The notes: a model not told the origin generated them from the letters alone. 39,494 nt of DNA from AG41 sp035943095 (GCA_035943095.1 DASZCN010000097.1:1-39494); one strand, 5' to 3'. Shown: positions 1 through 9,719, counted from the first letter of the stretch. Made by a program: numbers and translations.

Positions 1-1
1 C

Positions 2-250
2 GTCGCGTTTCTCGCGACCACGTGGATCGTGTACGCCCGGCAGACCGCGGCGATCCGCGCCGCGCGGGAGCTCACCGACCTGCGGGCCCGGCGCGCCAAT
101 CTGGAAGGACATCGGACCGACCTCGAGCGCCGCATCCGGACCGCCGAAAGCCGCGCGGTGCTCGTGCCGCGGGCCCAGGCGCGGCTGGGCCTGCACCTCC
201 CGAGCGATAGCGAAATCGTCCTCATTCCCGCGCCGGGTGGATCGCGGTAG
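2..250 (+). CDS. ftsL: FtsL-like cell-division protein (5' end missing)
   Basis: The frame is open from the first bases of the window to a TAG directly before the ftsI start, so the N-terminus is cut off. What remains starts with the end of a hydrophobic segment (VAFLATTWIVYA), followed by a charged, leucine- and arginine-rich stretch likely to form a coiled coil (about residues 14-60), and a short tail. This is the usual FtsL layout: a small bitopic protein that works with FtsB and FtsQ to activate the FtsWI septal synthase. FtsL is poorly conserved, so the call rests mainly on topology and on its place directly upstream of ftsI in a dcw cluster. A DivIC/FtsB-like protein is the alternative. 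Confidence 0.6.
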   Translation, partial: VAFLATTWIVYARQTAAIRAARELTDLRARRANLEGHRTDLERRIRTAESRAVLVPRAQARLGLHLPSDSEIVLIPAPGGSR

Positions 251-2239
251 ATGGCGAAGCTCGCCGTCCGCATGCAGGTGGTGGAGTTCGGTGTATTCGT
301 GGCCCTGGCCCTGCTCGTGGGGCGCGCGGCGCAGGTCCAGATCGTCCAGGGCCGTCGCTGGGCGGAAGAGGCCAAGGCCCAGCGCACCGAGCGCATCGTG
401 CTCCCGGCCCGTCGGGGCACCCTCTACGACCGCCACGGCACGCCGCTCGCCGTCACCCAGGAGACCTATCACGTCGGCATCGCGCCCAACGAGCTGCGGG
501 ACCCCGCGGCCGATGGAGCGCTGATCGCGCGGAGACTCGGCCTGCCGTCGCGCAGCTGGCAGGACGCAATGCGCAAGCGCTACGCGTATTTCGCGGGCCC
601 CTACAGCGCGCTCGAGGTGCAGCCGCTCCGCGCCGTGCGCGGCGTGCACCTCGAGGCCGTGCTCAATCGCTTCTATCCCGACCCGGGCGTCGCGCGCGCC
701 ACCATCGGTCGCCTGGGGGACGACGGGCGCGGTGGGTCGGGCCTCGAAAAGACGCTCGATACGCTGCTCGCCGGCCGTTCGGGGGCGGCCGTCGTGCTCA
801 AAGACCGCGCGGGCCGCGAATACGAATCGCCCGCCCGCGTGATCGCCGCGCCGGTCCCGGGCATGGACGTCGTGCTCACGCTCGACGCCGAGCTGCAGGA
901 GATCGCGCAACGCGCGTTGGACGACGCGCTGCGGCGCATGGACGCCGATGGCGGCGATGTCGTCATGCTCGACCCGACCTCCGGCGAGGTCCTGGCGCTC
1001 GCGTCGCGGACGCGGGAAGGGAGCGCGCGGCCGAGCGCGTTCACCGACACGTTCGAGCCCGGCTCGATCGCCAAAATCTTCGCCGCCGCGGGCCTCCTGG
1101 CGCTCCGTCGCGTCGCGCCGGCAGATCACGTCTCAGGTGAGGGCGGCAAGTGGCGCTTGCCGGGTCGCACCATCACCGACGAGGACCCGCAGCCCTCGCT
1201 CACGTTGGCGGACGCGATCCGCGTCTCGAGCAATATCGGCATCGTCAAGTTCGCCGCCCGCCTCGACCCGGACGAGCAGTTCGTGATGCTGCGCGACTTC
1301 GGGTTCGGGTCACCCACCGGCATCGAGTTTCCGGCGGAGGCGGCGGGGCGGCTGCGGCCGCCCGCGGAATGGCAACGCCCCAGTGCCGCGAGCCTCGCCA
1401 TGGGGTACGAGCTGTCGGTCACGCCGATTCAGGTGGCGATGGCGTACGGTGCGCTCGCGAACGACGGCGTGCTGTTGCAGCCCACACTCATTCGAGAGGT
1501 ACGGGGCGGAGCGAGTGGAGAAGGAGGCGCGCCCGGTGCGGTGCGGTACCGCCATCGCCCCGAGCCGGTCCGGCGCGTGGTGTCGCCCGCCGTGGCGGCG
1601 GCGTTGCGCGAGCTGCTGCGCGGCGTGGTGGAGCGGGGCACCGGGACCGAGGCGGCGCTCACGAACTTCCCGGTGGCCGCCAAGACCGGAACGGCGCGAC
1701 GCGTGGTGAACGGTCACTACGCCGCGGGCGAATACACGGCGTCGTTCGCGGCCCTGTTCCCGGCGGAGCGACCCCAGCTCGTCCTCGTCGTGAAGATCGA
1801 CAACCCGCACAAAGGGAGCTACTTCGCCGCGCAGACCGCCGCCCCAGTCACACGCTCGATGCTCGAGCAGGCGCTCGCGGCGCGCAACGTGGCGCTCGAC
1901 CGGGCACGCCTGTCGACCGCGGTCCCCCGAGCCGTGGCCGCGCCCCTCGAGGACGACGGTGGCGTCGTGCCATACGTGGTGCCGTGGCCGTACCACCCGG
2001 ACAGCGCTGCCGTCGGGTCACGGCGCGCCGTGCCGGACGTGACGGGCCTGGGGATCCGGGAGGCAGTGCGCGCGCTGCACCGGCGGGGATTCCGGGTCGC
2101 GTTGCGCGGGTGGGGAGCCGCGGAGCATACGTGGCCGGCGGCGGGCGACAGCGCGAGCTCGGGGTCGGTGGTCACGCTGTTCGCCCAGCCTGCGCCTCGC
2201 GTCGCCCCCACTCCCCCCGCGCGTCGCGGGCACCGATGA
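251..2239 (+). CDS. ftsI: Septal peptidoglycan transpeptidase FtsI (PBP2/3 class B) with PASTA domain
   Basis: A 662-residue class B penicillin-binding protein that crosslinks septal peptidoglycan in the periplasm, paired with FtsW. It has a short cytoplasmic start, one membrane anchor (about residues 11-30), a dimerisation domain (RRGTLYDRHGTPLA near 54-67), and a transpeptidase domain with all three motifs: SxxK as S272-I-A-K275, SxN as S326-S-N328, and K478-T-G480. The C-terminus (about 590-650) looks like one PASTA repeat (VPDVTGLGIREAVRALHRRG), seen in SpoVD-like and many non-proteobacterial FtsI proteins. The ATG follows the ftsL stop directly, and the stop overlaps the murE start. Serine 272 is the expected acylation site. 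The family call is secure; the PASTA call is slightly less so. Confidence 0.95.
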   Translation: MAKLAVRMQVVEFGVFVALALLVGRAAQVQIVQGRRWAEEAKAQRTERIVLPARRGTLYDRHGTPLAVTQETYHVGIAPNELRDPAADGALIARRLGLPSRSWQDAMRKRYAYFAGPYSALEVQPLRAVRGVHLEAVLNRFYPDPGVARATIGRLGDDGRGGSGLEKTLDTLLAGRSGAAVVLKDRAGREYESPARVIAAPVPGMDVVLTLDAELQEIAQRALDDALRRMDADGGDVVMLDPTSGEVLALASRTREGSARPSAFTDTFEPGSIAKIFAAAGLLALRRVAPADHVSGEGGKWRLPGRTITDEDPQPSLTLADAIRVSSNIGIVKFAARLDPDEQFVMLRDFGFGSPTGIEFPAEAAGRLRPPAEWQRPSAASLAMGYELSVTPIQVAMAYGALANDGVLLQPTLIREVRGGASGEGGAPGAVRYRHRPEPVRRVVSPAVAAALRELLRGVVERGTGTEAALTNFPVAAKTGTARRVVNGHYAAGEYTASFAALFPAERPQLVLVVKIDNPHKGSYFAAQTAAPVTRSMLEQALAARNVALDRARLSTAVPRAVAAPLEDDGGVVPYVVPWPYHPDSAAVGSRRAVPDVTGLGIREAVRALHRRGFRVALRGWGAAEHTWPAAGDSASSGSVVTLFAQPAPRVAPTPPARRGHR

Positions 2240-3690
2240 CCAGCCTCGGCGACATCGTCACCGCGCTCGAGCGGGCGCAGCTCCTCGTCGAAGCGCCCGA
2301 CCTGCACAGCTGGCCCGATCTCACCGGGCTCACCGCCGACAGCCGCAAGGTGGAGCCCGGCATGCTGTACTGCGCCGTGCGAGGGTCCGTCCAGGATGGG
2401 CACCAGTTCGTTACAGCGGCGCGCCAGCGGGGCGCTGCGGCGGCGCTGGTCGAGCGCGAGCAGGACGCCGACCTGCTCCAGGTTCTGGTCCGCGACGGAC
2501 GACGTGCGGCGGCCGTCGCCGCGGAGACCTGGTACGGTCGGCCCGCCGCGGCGCTCGACCTGATCGGCGTCACCGGGACGAACGGCAAGACGACGACGGT
2601 CGCCCTCCTGCGCCACGTCCTCTCGGCGCTCGAGCCGATGGGTTCGATCGGCACGCTGGGGGCGTTCGACCCCACCGGCGCCGTCGTGCCGAGCGAGGCG
2701 GGCAATCTCACCACGCCCGGGCCGATCGATCTCCAGGCCACGCTCGCGGCGCTGGTCGGCCGGGGCGCGCGCGGCGCCGCGATGGAGGTGTCCTCGCACA
2801 GCCTCGATCAGGGACGCGTCGACGGTCTCGTGTTCAGGGCCGGCGTGTTCACCAACTTCACGCGCGACCACCTCGACTATCACAAGACCCTGGAGGACTA
2901 CTTCCGCGCGAAGGCCAAACTGCTCGGGTACCTCGCTGCCGACGGGCTCGAGGTGGTCAACGCCGATGATCCGGCGTGGGCCCGCCTGCGGAGGGCGCAC
3001 CGGCGGGTGACCTTCGGCGAGCGCGAAGGCGAGGTGACGGCGCGGCGGGTGTCGCTCGACGCGACCGGTGCACGCTTCGACCTCGTTACCCCGATGGGCG
3101 ACGCTCCCGTGCACCTGCCCCTGCTCGGGCGCTTCAACGTGGCGAACGCGTTGGGTGTGGCCGCGTGCGCATGGGGACTCGGCGTGCCGGTCGAAACCGT
3201 CGCCGAGCGGTTGGACGACGCGCCGCAGGTACCCGGCCGCATGGAGCGCATCGCCGCGCGGCCGGCGACGGTGCTGCGGGACTACGCGCACACGCCCGAC
3301 GCGCTCGAGCGGGCGATCGAGACGCTTCGCCCGCTCACGGCGGGACGGCTCATCGTGGTGTTCGGGGCGGGGGGCGACCGGGACCGTGGCAAGCGGGCGC
3401 CGATGGGCGATATCGCGGTCCGGCTCGCCGACCTCGCGATCGCGACGTCGGACAATCCGCGTACCGAGGACCCCGAACGGATTCTCGATGAGGTCGAGGC
3501 GGGCATGCGGGCGAAACCGCATGAGCGGGTGATCGACCGCCGCCGCGCCATCGCCCGCGCGCTCGAGCTCGCACGGCCGGGCGATACGGTGCTCCTCGCC
3601 GGGAAGGGGCATGAGACCTACCAGGTGATCGGCACGGAAAAACAGCATTTCGACGAGCGGGAAGTCATCCGAGAGCTGGGGGCGGCGTGA
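2236..3690 (+). CDS. murE: UDP-MurNAc-L-Ala-D-Glu:meso-diaminopimelate ligase MurE
   Basis: A 484-residue cytoplasmic Mur ligase that adds the third amino acid to the peptidoglycan stem peptide. It has the N-terminal UDP-binding domain (TADSRKVEPG), the ATP-binding TGTNGKTT at 113-120, the middle-domain signature MEVSSHSLDQGRV, and the C-terminal domain. The substrate motif DNPR at 406-409 is the form known from meso-diaminopimelate-adding MurE enzymes; lysine-adding enzymes differ there. The organism therefore probably has DAP-type peptidoglycan. The start is the ATG overlapping the ftsI stop (ATGA). The frame is open further upstream, but that part only mirrors ftsI out of frame. The end overlaps murF by 4 nt. 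Confidence 0.96.
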   Translation: MTSLGDIVTALERAQLLVEAPDLHSWPDLTGLTADSRKVEPGMLYCAVRGSVQDGHQFVTAARQRGAAAALVEREQDADLLQVLVRDGRRAAAVAAETWYGRPAAALDLIGVTGTNGKTTTVALLRHVLSALEPMGSIGTLGAFDPTGAVVPSEAGNLTTPGPIDLQATLAALVGRGARGAAMEVSSHSLDQGRVDGLVFRAGVFTNFTRDHLDYHKTLEDYFRAKAKLLGYLAADGLEVVNADDPAWARLRRAHRRVTFGEREGEVTARRVSLDATGARFDLVTPMGDAPVHLPLLGRFNVANALGVAACAWGLGVPVETVAERLDDAPQVPGRMERIAARPATVLRDYAHTPDALERAIETLRPLTAGRLIVVFGAGGDRDRGKRAPMGDIAVRLADLAIATSDNPRTEDPERILDEVEAGMRAKPHERVIDRRRAIARALELARPGDTVLLAGKGHETYQVIGTEKQHFDEREVIRELGAA

Positions 3691-5033
3691 GCGTCTGGGA
3701 ATCCGCGGCGGTGGCGAGCGCCCTCGGCGTGTCGGGTCCCCGAGGCTTGCGCTTCAGCGGGGTCGGCACGGACACCCGACTGCTGACACCGGACACCCTT
3801 TTCGTCGCGCTCCAGGGCGACCGGTTCGACGCGCACGCCTTTCTCGATCAGGCGAAGGTCAAAGGGGCCGCCGCGGCCGTGGTGCGCCGTGGGACGCCGG
3901 TGGTGGCTGGCCTGCCGGTGTTCGAAGTCGAAGACACGCTCGCCGCGCTGGGGCTCTTGGCGCGCGCCCGCCGCCGGCGCCTCCCACCGGGAAGCCCCGT
4001 GGTGGCGATCACGGGCTCGAGTGGGAAGACGAGCACCAAGGAGATGATCCGCGCGGTGATCGCGACCGCGTACCGCGTGCACGCGACCGAGGGCAACCTG
4101 AACAATCTCGTGGGCGTGCCGCTCACGATCCTCGCCGCGCCGGACGAGGCCGAGGCCCTCGTCGTGGAAGCGGGGGCCAGCATCCCGGGAGAGATCTCCC
4201 GCCTGCGCGATATCATCGAGCCCACGATCGCCGTGATCACGAACGTCGGCTATGCGCACGTCGAGGGGTTCGGCTCGCTGGCCGGCGTGATGCAGGAGAA
4301 GGTCTCGCTCGCCGAGGGCGCGCGGACGGCGGTGGTCGGCACCGATCCGCCCGAGCTGGCAGTCGAGGCGCGGCGCCGCGCGCCCACGATCGTGGCCGGA
4401 ACGGGCGCCGGTGCCCAGGTGCGGCCCGATGCCGCCGAGCTCGACGACGGCGGTCATCCCCGGATCACCTGGCGTGGTCATACGGTCACCTTGCCAGTGA
4501 TCGGATTTCATCAAATCGAGAACGCGATGCTGGCGCTCGCGGTGGGGCGCGAGACCGGCGCGGACCCGGCGCGGGTGGTGGCCGCGCTCGCCGACGTGCG
4601 GCTGCCCGGCGGGCGGGGCGCGATGCTGACGCTCGGCGAGAACGGTCTCACCGTCATCGACGACACGTACAACGCGAACCCGAGCTCCCTCCGCTGGGCG
4701 GTGAAGCTCGCCCACTGGCTTGCCGGCCGCCGCCAGCGACCGCTCGCCGTGGTCGTGGGATCGATGTTGGAGCTGGGAGGGGAGAGTGCCAAATTGCATG
4801 CCGCTGCCGCGGCCGACATCGCCGCGCTCCAGCCAGCACTCGTGGCGGTGGTGGGCGAATTCGTGGACGCGTTCGAGCCGCACCGGGGGGCGCTCGGCAA
4901 CCGCCTGCTCACGGCGGAGAGCGTCGAGGCGCTGGGCCCGCGCCTCAAGGCCGCCCTGCGCGGCGATGAAATCGTCCTGCTCAAGGCGTCCCGCGGGGTG
5001 GCGCTCGAGCGGGTGCTCCGGTACCTGAACTGA
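3687..5033 (+). CDS. murF: UDP-MurNAc-tripeptide:D-Ala-D-Ala ligase MurF
   Basis: A 448-residue Mur ligase that attaches D-Ala-D-Ala to the stem tripeptide to complete UDP-MurNAc-pentapeptide. The P-loop TGSSGKTSTK begins near residue 109. The middle domain has NLNNLVGVPLT, and the C-terminal half has DDTYNANPSS, a typical MurF signature. The GTG start overlaps the murE stop (GTGA), the usual coupling here. Ddl, which makes the D-Ala-D-Ala substrate, is not in this cluster, although alr, the source of D-alanine, lies about 18 kb downstream. Confidence 0.96.
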   Translation: MSVWESAAVASALGVSGPRGLRFSGVGTDTRLLTPDTLFVALQGDRFDAHAFLDQAKVKGAAAAVVRRGTPVVAGLPVFEVEDTLAALGLLARARRRRLPPGSPVVAITGSSGKTSTKEMIRAVIATAYRVHATEGNLNNLVGVPLTILAAPDEAEALVVEAGASIPGEISRLRDIIEPTIAVITNVGYAHVEGFGSLAGVMQEKVSLAEGARTAVVGTDPPELAVEARRRAPTIVAGTGAGAQVRPDAAELDDGGHPRITWRGHTVTLPVIGFHQIENAMLALAVGRETGADPARVVAALADVRLPGGRGAMLTLGENGLTVIDDTYNANPSSLRWAVKLAHWLAGRRQRPLAVVVGSMLELGGESAKLHAAAAADIAALQPALVAVVGEFVDAFEPHRGALGNRLLTAESVEALGPRLKAALRGDEIVLLKASRGVALERVLRYLN

Positions 5034-5042
5034 GGATCGCGC

Positions 5043-6164
5043 GTGCTCTATCATCTATTCGCGCCGCTCGCGAAGCAGCACATCCTCTTCAACCTGTTCA
5101 ACTACATCACGTTTCGCGCCGCCGGCGCGGTCGTCACCGCGCTCCTGCTCGCGTTCCTCGCCGGCCCTGCAATCATCCGCCGGCTGCGAGCCCGCAACGT
5201 CGGTCAGGTGATCCGGGCGGAAGGACCGGCGAGCCACCACGCCAAGCGGGGCACGCCCACCATGGGTGGGGTGATCATCATTCTCGCGGCGGTGGTCCCG
5301 ACGCTGCTGTGGGCGCGGCTGGACAGCGGGTACGTGCTCGTCGCGCTCGCGGCGATGCTGTGGACCGGGGCCATCGGGTTCATCGACGATTACCTGAAGA
5401 TCGTGCGAGGCAAGTCCCAGGGGCTGGTCGCGCGCTGGAAATTGATCGGGCAGACGCTATTCGGGGCGGCACTCGGTATCACGCTGCTCGTCTGGCCGCT
5501 GGCGCCGCAGCTCCCGCCCGCGTCGACGCAGCTGCCGCTCTTCAAGTACATCCTGATCGTGATGCCCGCGCCGCTGTACGTGCTGTTCGTCATGCTGGTC
5601 GTCACCGGCAGCTCGAACGCGGTGAATCTCACCGATGGCCTCGACGGGCTCGCCACCGGTCTCACGGCGATCGCCGCGGGGGCGTTCGTCATCTTCGCGT
5701 ACCTGTTCGGACGGTTCGACGCGGCGCACTACCTCGGCGTGTACTTCCTACCGGGAGCGGGAGAGCTGGCCATCTTCTGCGGCGCGCTCATGGGGGCGGC
5801 GCTCGGGTTTCTGTGGTTCAACGCGCATCCGGCGCAGGTCTTCATGGGGGATACCGGCGCGCTGGCAATCGGCGGGGCGCTCGGCAGCGTCGCGATCATG
5901 CTCAAGGCCGAGTTCCTGCTGCTGATCGCCGGAGGCGTGTTCGTGGCCGAGGCGGTCTCGGTGCTGGTTCAGACGAGCGTGTATCGCTGGAACAAGTACC
6001 GGCGGGGGAAGGAATACGCGGACGCGCACCGGGTGTTCCGCATGGCGCCCCTGCACCACCACTTCGAAAAGCTCGGGTGGGCCGAGCCGCTCGTGGTGAT
6101 GCGATTCTACATCCTCGGGGTGTTGTGCGCCGCGATCGCGCTCGCCACGCTGAAGGTGCGATGA
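5043..6164 (+). CDS. mraY: Phospho-MurNAc-pentapeptide translocase MraY
   Basis: A 373-residue polytopic membrane enzyme that transfers phospho-MurNAc-pentapeptide to undecaprenyl phosphate to make lipid I. It has about ten hydrophobic segments. The family motifs are present: TPTMGG near 71-76, the aspartate pair in GFIDDYLK (D115, D116), NAVNLTDGLDGLA, FMGDTGALA, and the C-terminal HHHFE. The chosen GTG start is preceded by GAGGATC, a plausible ribosome site just after the murF stop. Length is normal for the family. The stop overlaps the murD start by 4 nt. Confidence 0.97.
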   Translation: MLYHLFAPLAKQHILFNLFNYITFRAAGAVVTALLLAFLAGPAIIRRLRARNVGQVIRAEGPASHHAKRGTPTMGGVIIILAAVVPTLLWARLDSGYVLVALAAMLWTGAIGFIDDYLKIVRGKSQGLVARWKLIGQTLFGAALGITLLVWPLAPQLPPASTQLPLFKYILIVMPAPLYVLFVMLVVTGSSNAVNLTDGLDGLATGLTAIAAGAFVIFAYLFGRFDAAHYLGVYFLPGAGELAIFCGALMGAALGFLWFNAHPAQVFMGDTGALAIGGALGSVAIMLKAEFLLLIAGGVFVAEAVSVLVQTSVYRWNKYRRGKEYADAHRVFRMAPLHHHFEKLGWAEPLVVMRFYILGVLCAAIALATLKVR

Positions 6165-7522
6165 TCGCCGACGCGTGGCGTCGCGGCGTGGTGGCGGTGG
6201 TGGGGTTGGGCAAGAGCGGTGTGGCCGCGACACGATTGCTGGCGCGGGAGGGTGTTCGCGTGTACGCGAGCGACGCCTCCGACCATCCGTACGGCGGCGA
6301 TGCGCTGGCGGCGCTGCGGGCGCTGCCGGGCGTGACCGTGGACGTCGGACGTCACGACCTGGCGCGCATCCGCACCGCGGCCGCGGTGATCGTATCGCCC
6401 GGCGTCCCGCCCGAAGCGCCGCCCCTCGCCGCCGCGCGGGAGGCCCGGGTACCGATTCTCTCCGAGATCGACCTCGGGTTCCAGGCGCTGGCCGCGTCGG
6501 GGAGGGGGACCAAGTGCATCGCGATTACCGGCACGAACGGCAAGACGACGACGACCGCGCTGGTCGCCCACCTGCTGCGCGTGGCGGGCGTGAACGCCGA
6601 AGCCGCGGGGAACATCGGTCGCCCGCTCGCGGACGTCGCGCTTCAGGGGGACGGCTATCAGTGGCTCGCGGTGGAGGTGTCCTCGTTCCAGCTGCACGAC
6701 AGCCCGCATTTCGCGCCGGCGATCGGGATTGTGACGAACCTCGCGCCCGATCACCTGGACCGCTATCCGGCGGTCGAGGCCTACTATGCCGACAAGCGGC
6801 TCCTCTTTCAGAACGCGAGTGACGGCGACGTGTGGATCCTGAACGGCGATGACGCGGCGGTGCTCGACCTGGCGGCGGGCGCGCGCGGTCGGCGCGTCCT
6901 GTTCTCGCTCCGCCGTCCCGGCGACGGCTGGTACGACGCGGCCGATCGCCGGCTCCGCCTGGGCGACCACGCGCTGCTGCAGCGGGACGAGCTGGTACTG
7001 TTGGGCGATCACAACGTGGCAAACGCGCTCGCCGCCGCCCTCGCCGTACGGGAAGCCGGTGTCGCGCCGGGCGTGATCGCTGACGGGCTGCGCTCGTTTC
7101 GCGCCCTGCCGCACCGACTCGAGCCCGTGCGCGAAGTCGGCGGTGTCCGCTGGATCAACGACTCCAAGGCCACGAACATCGCATCGACGGTGGTGGCGAT
7201 CGAGGCGATGGATCGGCGGTTCGTGCTGCTGTTGGGCGGGCGGCACAAGGGAGAGCCGTACACGCGACTCGCGCCGTTGCTCAAGGAACGGTGCCGGCTG
7301 GTGATCGCCTACGGCGAAGCGGGGCCACAGGTAGAGCGCGACCTCGGAGGCCGGGTGCCGCTCGAACGGGGCACGACCTTCGAGGACGTCGTGGCGCGGG
7401 CTCGCCGCGCGGCGCAGCCGGGCGACGCGGTCCTCTTGTCCCCCGCCTGCTCGAGCTACGACATGTTCAAGAATTACGAGGAACGGGGGGCGACGTTCCG
7501 GAAACTCGTGGAGGCGATGTGA
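6161..7522 (+). CDS. murD: UDP-MurNAc-L-alanine:D-glutamate ligase MurD
   Basis: A 453-residue cytoplasmic ligase that adds D-glutamate to UDP-MurNAc-L-alanine. The N-terminal Rossmann-like domain starts VAVVGLGKSG. The P-loop TGTNGKTT is at 123-130. VSSFQLHDSPHFAP and TNLAPDHLDRYP mark the middle domain, and WINDSKATN the C-terminal domain, all typical of MurD. The ATG overlaps the mraY stop (ATGA) and the end overlaps ftsW (GTGA). Confidence 0.96.
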   Translation: MIADAWRRGVVAVVGLGKSGVAATRLLAREGVRVYASDASDHPYGGDALAALRALPGVTVDVGRHDLARIRTAAAVIVSPGVPPEAPPLAAAREARVPILSEIDLGFQALAASGRGTKCIAITGTNGKTTTTALVAHLLRVAGVNAEAAGNIGRPLADVALQGDGYQWLAVEVSSFQLHDSPHFAPAIGIVTNLAPDHLDRYPAVEAYYADKRLLFQNASDGDVWILNGDDAAVLDLAAGARGRRVLFSLRRPGDGWYDAADRRLRLGDHALLQRDELVLLGDHNVANALAAALAVREAGVAPGVIADGLRSFRALPHRLEPVREVGGVRWINDSKATNIASTVVAIEAMDRRFVLLLGGRHKGEPYTRLAPLLKERCRLVIAYGEAGPQVERDLGGRVPLERGTTFEDVVARARRAAQPGDAVLLSPACSSYDMFKNYEERGATFRKLVEAM

Positions 7523-8634
7523 GAGACACCCGCTGGGAGATTCGTCTCTTGGTGCTCGTCGCCGCCATTCTGGTCGTGTTCGGTCTCACGGCCGTGTATG
7601 GAGCCTCGAGCCTCCTCACGATCGCGGGCGGGCAGGTCGGCTCGAGCTTCGCCCTGAAGCAGGCGCTCGGCGCCGCGGTGGGCGGCATCGTCGCCGCGCT
7701 GCTGGCGCGCTCGGATTACCGCCGCTGGCGCCGCGCCGCGTGGCCGGTGCTCGCGGGCGTCGCCCTCCTGCTGCTCCTCCCGCTCTTTCCCTTCACGCAC
7801 GGCATCGCGCCCAGCATCAATGGGGCGCGTCGCTGGGTGAACCTCGGATTCGTCACGGTGCAGCCGTCCGAGCTGGCCAAGTTCGCGGTGGTGGTGTGGA
7901 CGGCGATGCTCGCGGCCAAGAAGGGCGAGCGCATCCGGACGTTCCAGTACGGCCTGCTGCCGTTCATCGTCGTCCTCACGCCCGTGATCGCGCTGATCTT
8001 TCTCGAGCCGAACCTGTCCATGGCGCTGCTCGTGGCGTTGCTCGCGGGCGTGGTCCTGTTCACGGCCGGCGCACGCATCGGTCACTTCCTCGCACTCGGG
8101 CTCGCGGCCACGCCGGTGCTGTTCGGCGCGGTGGCGAGCGCGCAGTACCGGCTCGCCCGCGTCGTCACGTTCCTGAATCCCGGGAGCGCGCCGTCGGAGG
8201 CGACGTGGCAAGTGCACCAGTCGCTCGTGGGGATCGGCGCCGGCCGGCTGCTCGGCGTGGGGCTGGGACAAGGGCAGCAGAAGCTCGGCTACCTCACGTA
8301 TGCGTACTCCGACTTCATTTTCTCCACGATCGGCGAGGAATGGGGATTCCTCGGCATCCTCGGGATGCTCGTGTTGTTCGGCACGTTCGTGTGGCTCGGG
8401 TTCCGCATCGCGCGCTCGGCAAGCGATCCGTTCGGCCAGCTGCTCGCGGTCGGGCTCACGGGGTTGATCGGCATCACCGCCGCGCTGCACATCGGGGTGA
8501 GCCTGGCGCTCCTTCCCGCGACCGGCATCACCCTGCCGTTCATTTCGTATGGGCGGTCGAGCCTGTTCGTGGCGCTGGTGGCGACCGGGGTGCTGATCAG
8601 CATCGGTCGAGGGCGGAGGGCGACGGGAGGATGA
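7519..8634 (+). CDS. ftsW: Septal peptidoglycan polymerase FtsW (SEDS family)
   Basis: A 371-residue SEDS-family glycosyltransferase that polymerises lipid II at the septum with FtsI. It has about ten membrane segments. Visible signatures are NGARRWVNLGFVTVQPSELAK, EPNLSMALLV and YSDFIFSTIGEEWG; the aspartate in SDFIF corresponds to the residue known to be essential in SEDS polymerases. FISYGRSSL lies near the C-terminus. I chose the GTG that overlaps the murD stop. The frame extends further upstream only as an out-of-frame copy of murD. RodA is the nearest alternative, but the position between murD and murG favours FtsW. Confidence 0.95.
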   Translation: MRDTRWEIRLLVLVAAILVVFGLTAVYGASSLLTIAGGQVGSSFALKQALGAAVGGIVAALLARSDYRRWRRAAWPVLAGVALLLLLPLFPFTHGIAPSINGARRWVNLGFVTVQPSELAKFAVVVWTAMLAAKKGERIRTFQYGLLPFIVVLTPVIALIFLEPNLSMALLVALLAGVVLFTAGARIGHFLALGLAATPVLFGAVASAQYRLARVVTFLNPGSAPSEATWQVHQSLVGIGAGRLLGVGLGQGQQKLGYLTYAYSDFIFSTIGEEWGFLGILGMLVLFGTFVWLGFRIARSASDPFGQLLAVGLTGLIGITAALHIGVSLALLPATGITLPFISYGRSSLFVALVATGVLISIGRGRRATGG

Positions 8635-9719
8635 AGATTCTCCTCGCCGGCGGTGGCACCGGCGGCCACCTCATGCCCGCGCTCGCCTTGGCGCAGGCGC
8701 TGCAGGACGCGGGGCGGGGAATCGAGCCCGTCTTGGTGGGCGCCGAGCGCGGCATCGAGGCGCAGGTGTTGCCGCGCTACCCGTTCCGCTATCACCTCCT
8801 GCCGATTGAGCCGATCTACCGCCGCACGTGGTGGAAGAACGTGCGCTGGGCGCTGATCGCGGGGCGCGTGTGGCGCGCGGTCGGACGCGTGCTCGATGCG
8901 GAGCAGCCGGCGATCGTCATCGGCACCGGCGGATACGCCGCGGGTCCCGTGGTCTGGCGCGCACAGCGCGCCGGTATCCCGACGGCGCTCGTCGAGGAGA
9001 ACGCATTTCCGGGAGTGACCACGCGCTGGTTGGCCCGTCACGCGCGCCAGGTGCACTTGGGGTTTCCCGAAGCACGCGCGCGCCTCGCGACCGGGCCTGA
9101 GACGGAGGTCTTCGACCTCGGCAATCCCGTTCGGTCCCCGGCCCCGAGCGAGGGGGACCGGTTCTCCGTGCTCGCCGACTTGGGACTCGGGCCAGAGCGT
9201 CCCACGCTGCTCGTGTTCGGGGGGAGCCAGGGCGCGCGAGCCATCAACTATGCTGTCGCCGGTGCGCTCGAGCGGCGGCTGCTCGACGGCATGAACGTGT
9301 TGTGGGGCACGGGGGAAGCTCAGGCGGCCGCGTTCACCGGATACGCCGTACCGGGGCGCGTGGTCGTGCGAGGCTTCTTCGATCCGATGACCACCGCGTA
9401 CCGCGCCGCCGACGTCGTCGTCGCGCGAGCGGGCGCGATGACGCTCGCCGAGCTGTGCGCCTGGGGCAAACCGAGCATCCTCGTTCCACTGCCCACGGCG
9501 GCGGCCGATCACCAGACACAGAACGCGCTCGCGCTCGCGGCCGCAGGAGCCGCGATTCATCTCGCCGAAGCGGAGCTCACACCCCACACGCTCGCCGAAC
9601 GCGTGCGTTCGCTGTTGGACGACGAGGACCGTCTCGCGGCGCTCGCCGCGTCCGCCAAGGCCCGAGGACACCCCAACGCCGCTCGGGACATCGTGTCGAA
9701 GATTTTGACACTGACTTGA
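8631..9719 (+). CDS. murG: Lipid II synthase MurG (UDP-GlcNAc transferase)
   Basis: A 362-residue GT-B glycosyltransferase at the inner face of the membrane that adds GlcNAc to lipid I to make lipid II. It has the glycine-rich GGGTGGH at 7-13, the acceptor-domain IGTGGYAAGPV, VEENAFPGVTTR, and the donor-domain FGGSQGARAIN and ARAGAMTLAEL motifs. The ATG overlaps the ftsW stop. It ends the first tightly coupled block: 59 nt of AT-richer sequence follow before murC. Confidence 0.96.
   Translation: MKILLAGGGTGGHLMPALALAQALQDAGRGIEPVLVGAERGIEAQVLPRYPFRYHLLPIEPIYRRTWWKNVRWALIAGRVWRAVGRVLDAEQPAIVIGTGGYAAGPVVWRAQRAGIPTALVEENAFPGVTTRWLARHARQVHLGFPEARARLATGPETEVFDLGNPVRSPAPSEGDRFSVLADLGLGPERPTLLVFGGSQGARAINYAVAGALERRLLDGMNVLWGTGEAQAAAFTGYAVPGRVVVRGFFDPMTTAYRAADVVVARAGAMTLAELCAWGKPSILVPLPTAAADHQTQNALALAAAGAAIHLAEAELTPHTLAERVRSLLDDEDRLAALAASAKARGHPNAARDIVSKILTLT

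Noticed and set aside
1150..2235. Long upstream extension of the MurE frame
   Set aside because: The extra 360 residues are out-of-frame ftsI sequence; MurE alignment begins at the ATG at 2236.
1819..3648. 609-residue minus-strand open frame opposite ftsI and murE
   Set aside because: It lies opposite two well-supported genes, has the Arg/Pro/His-rich makeup of reversed GC-rich coding DNA and shows no domain.
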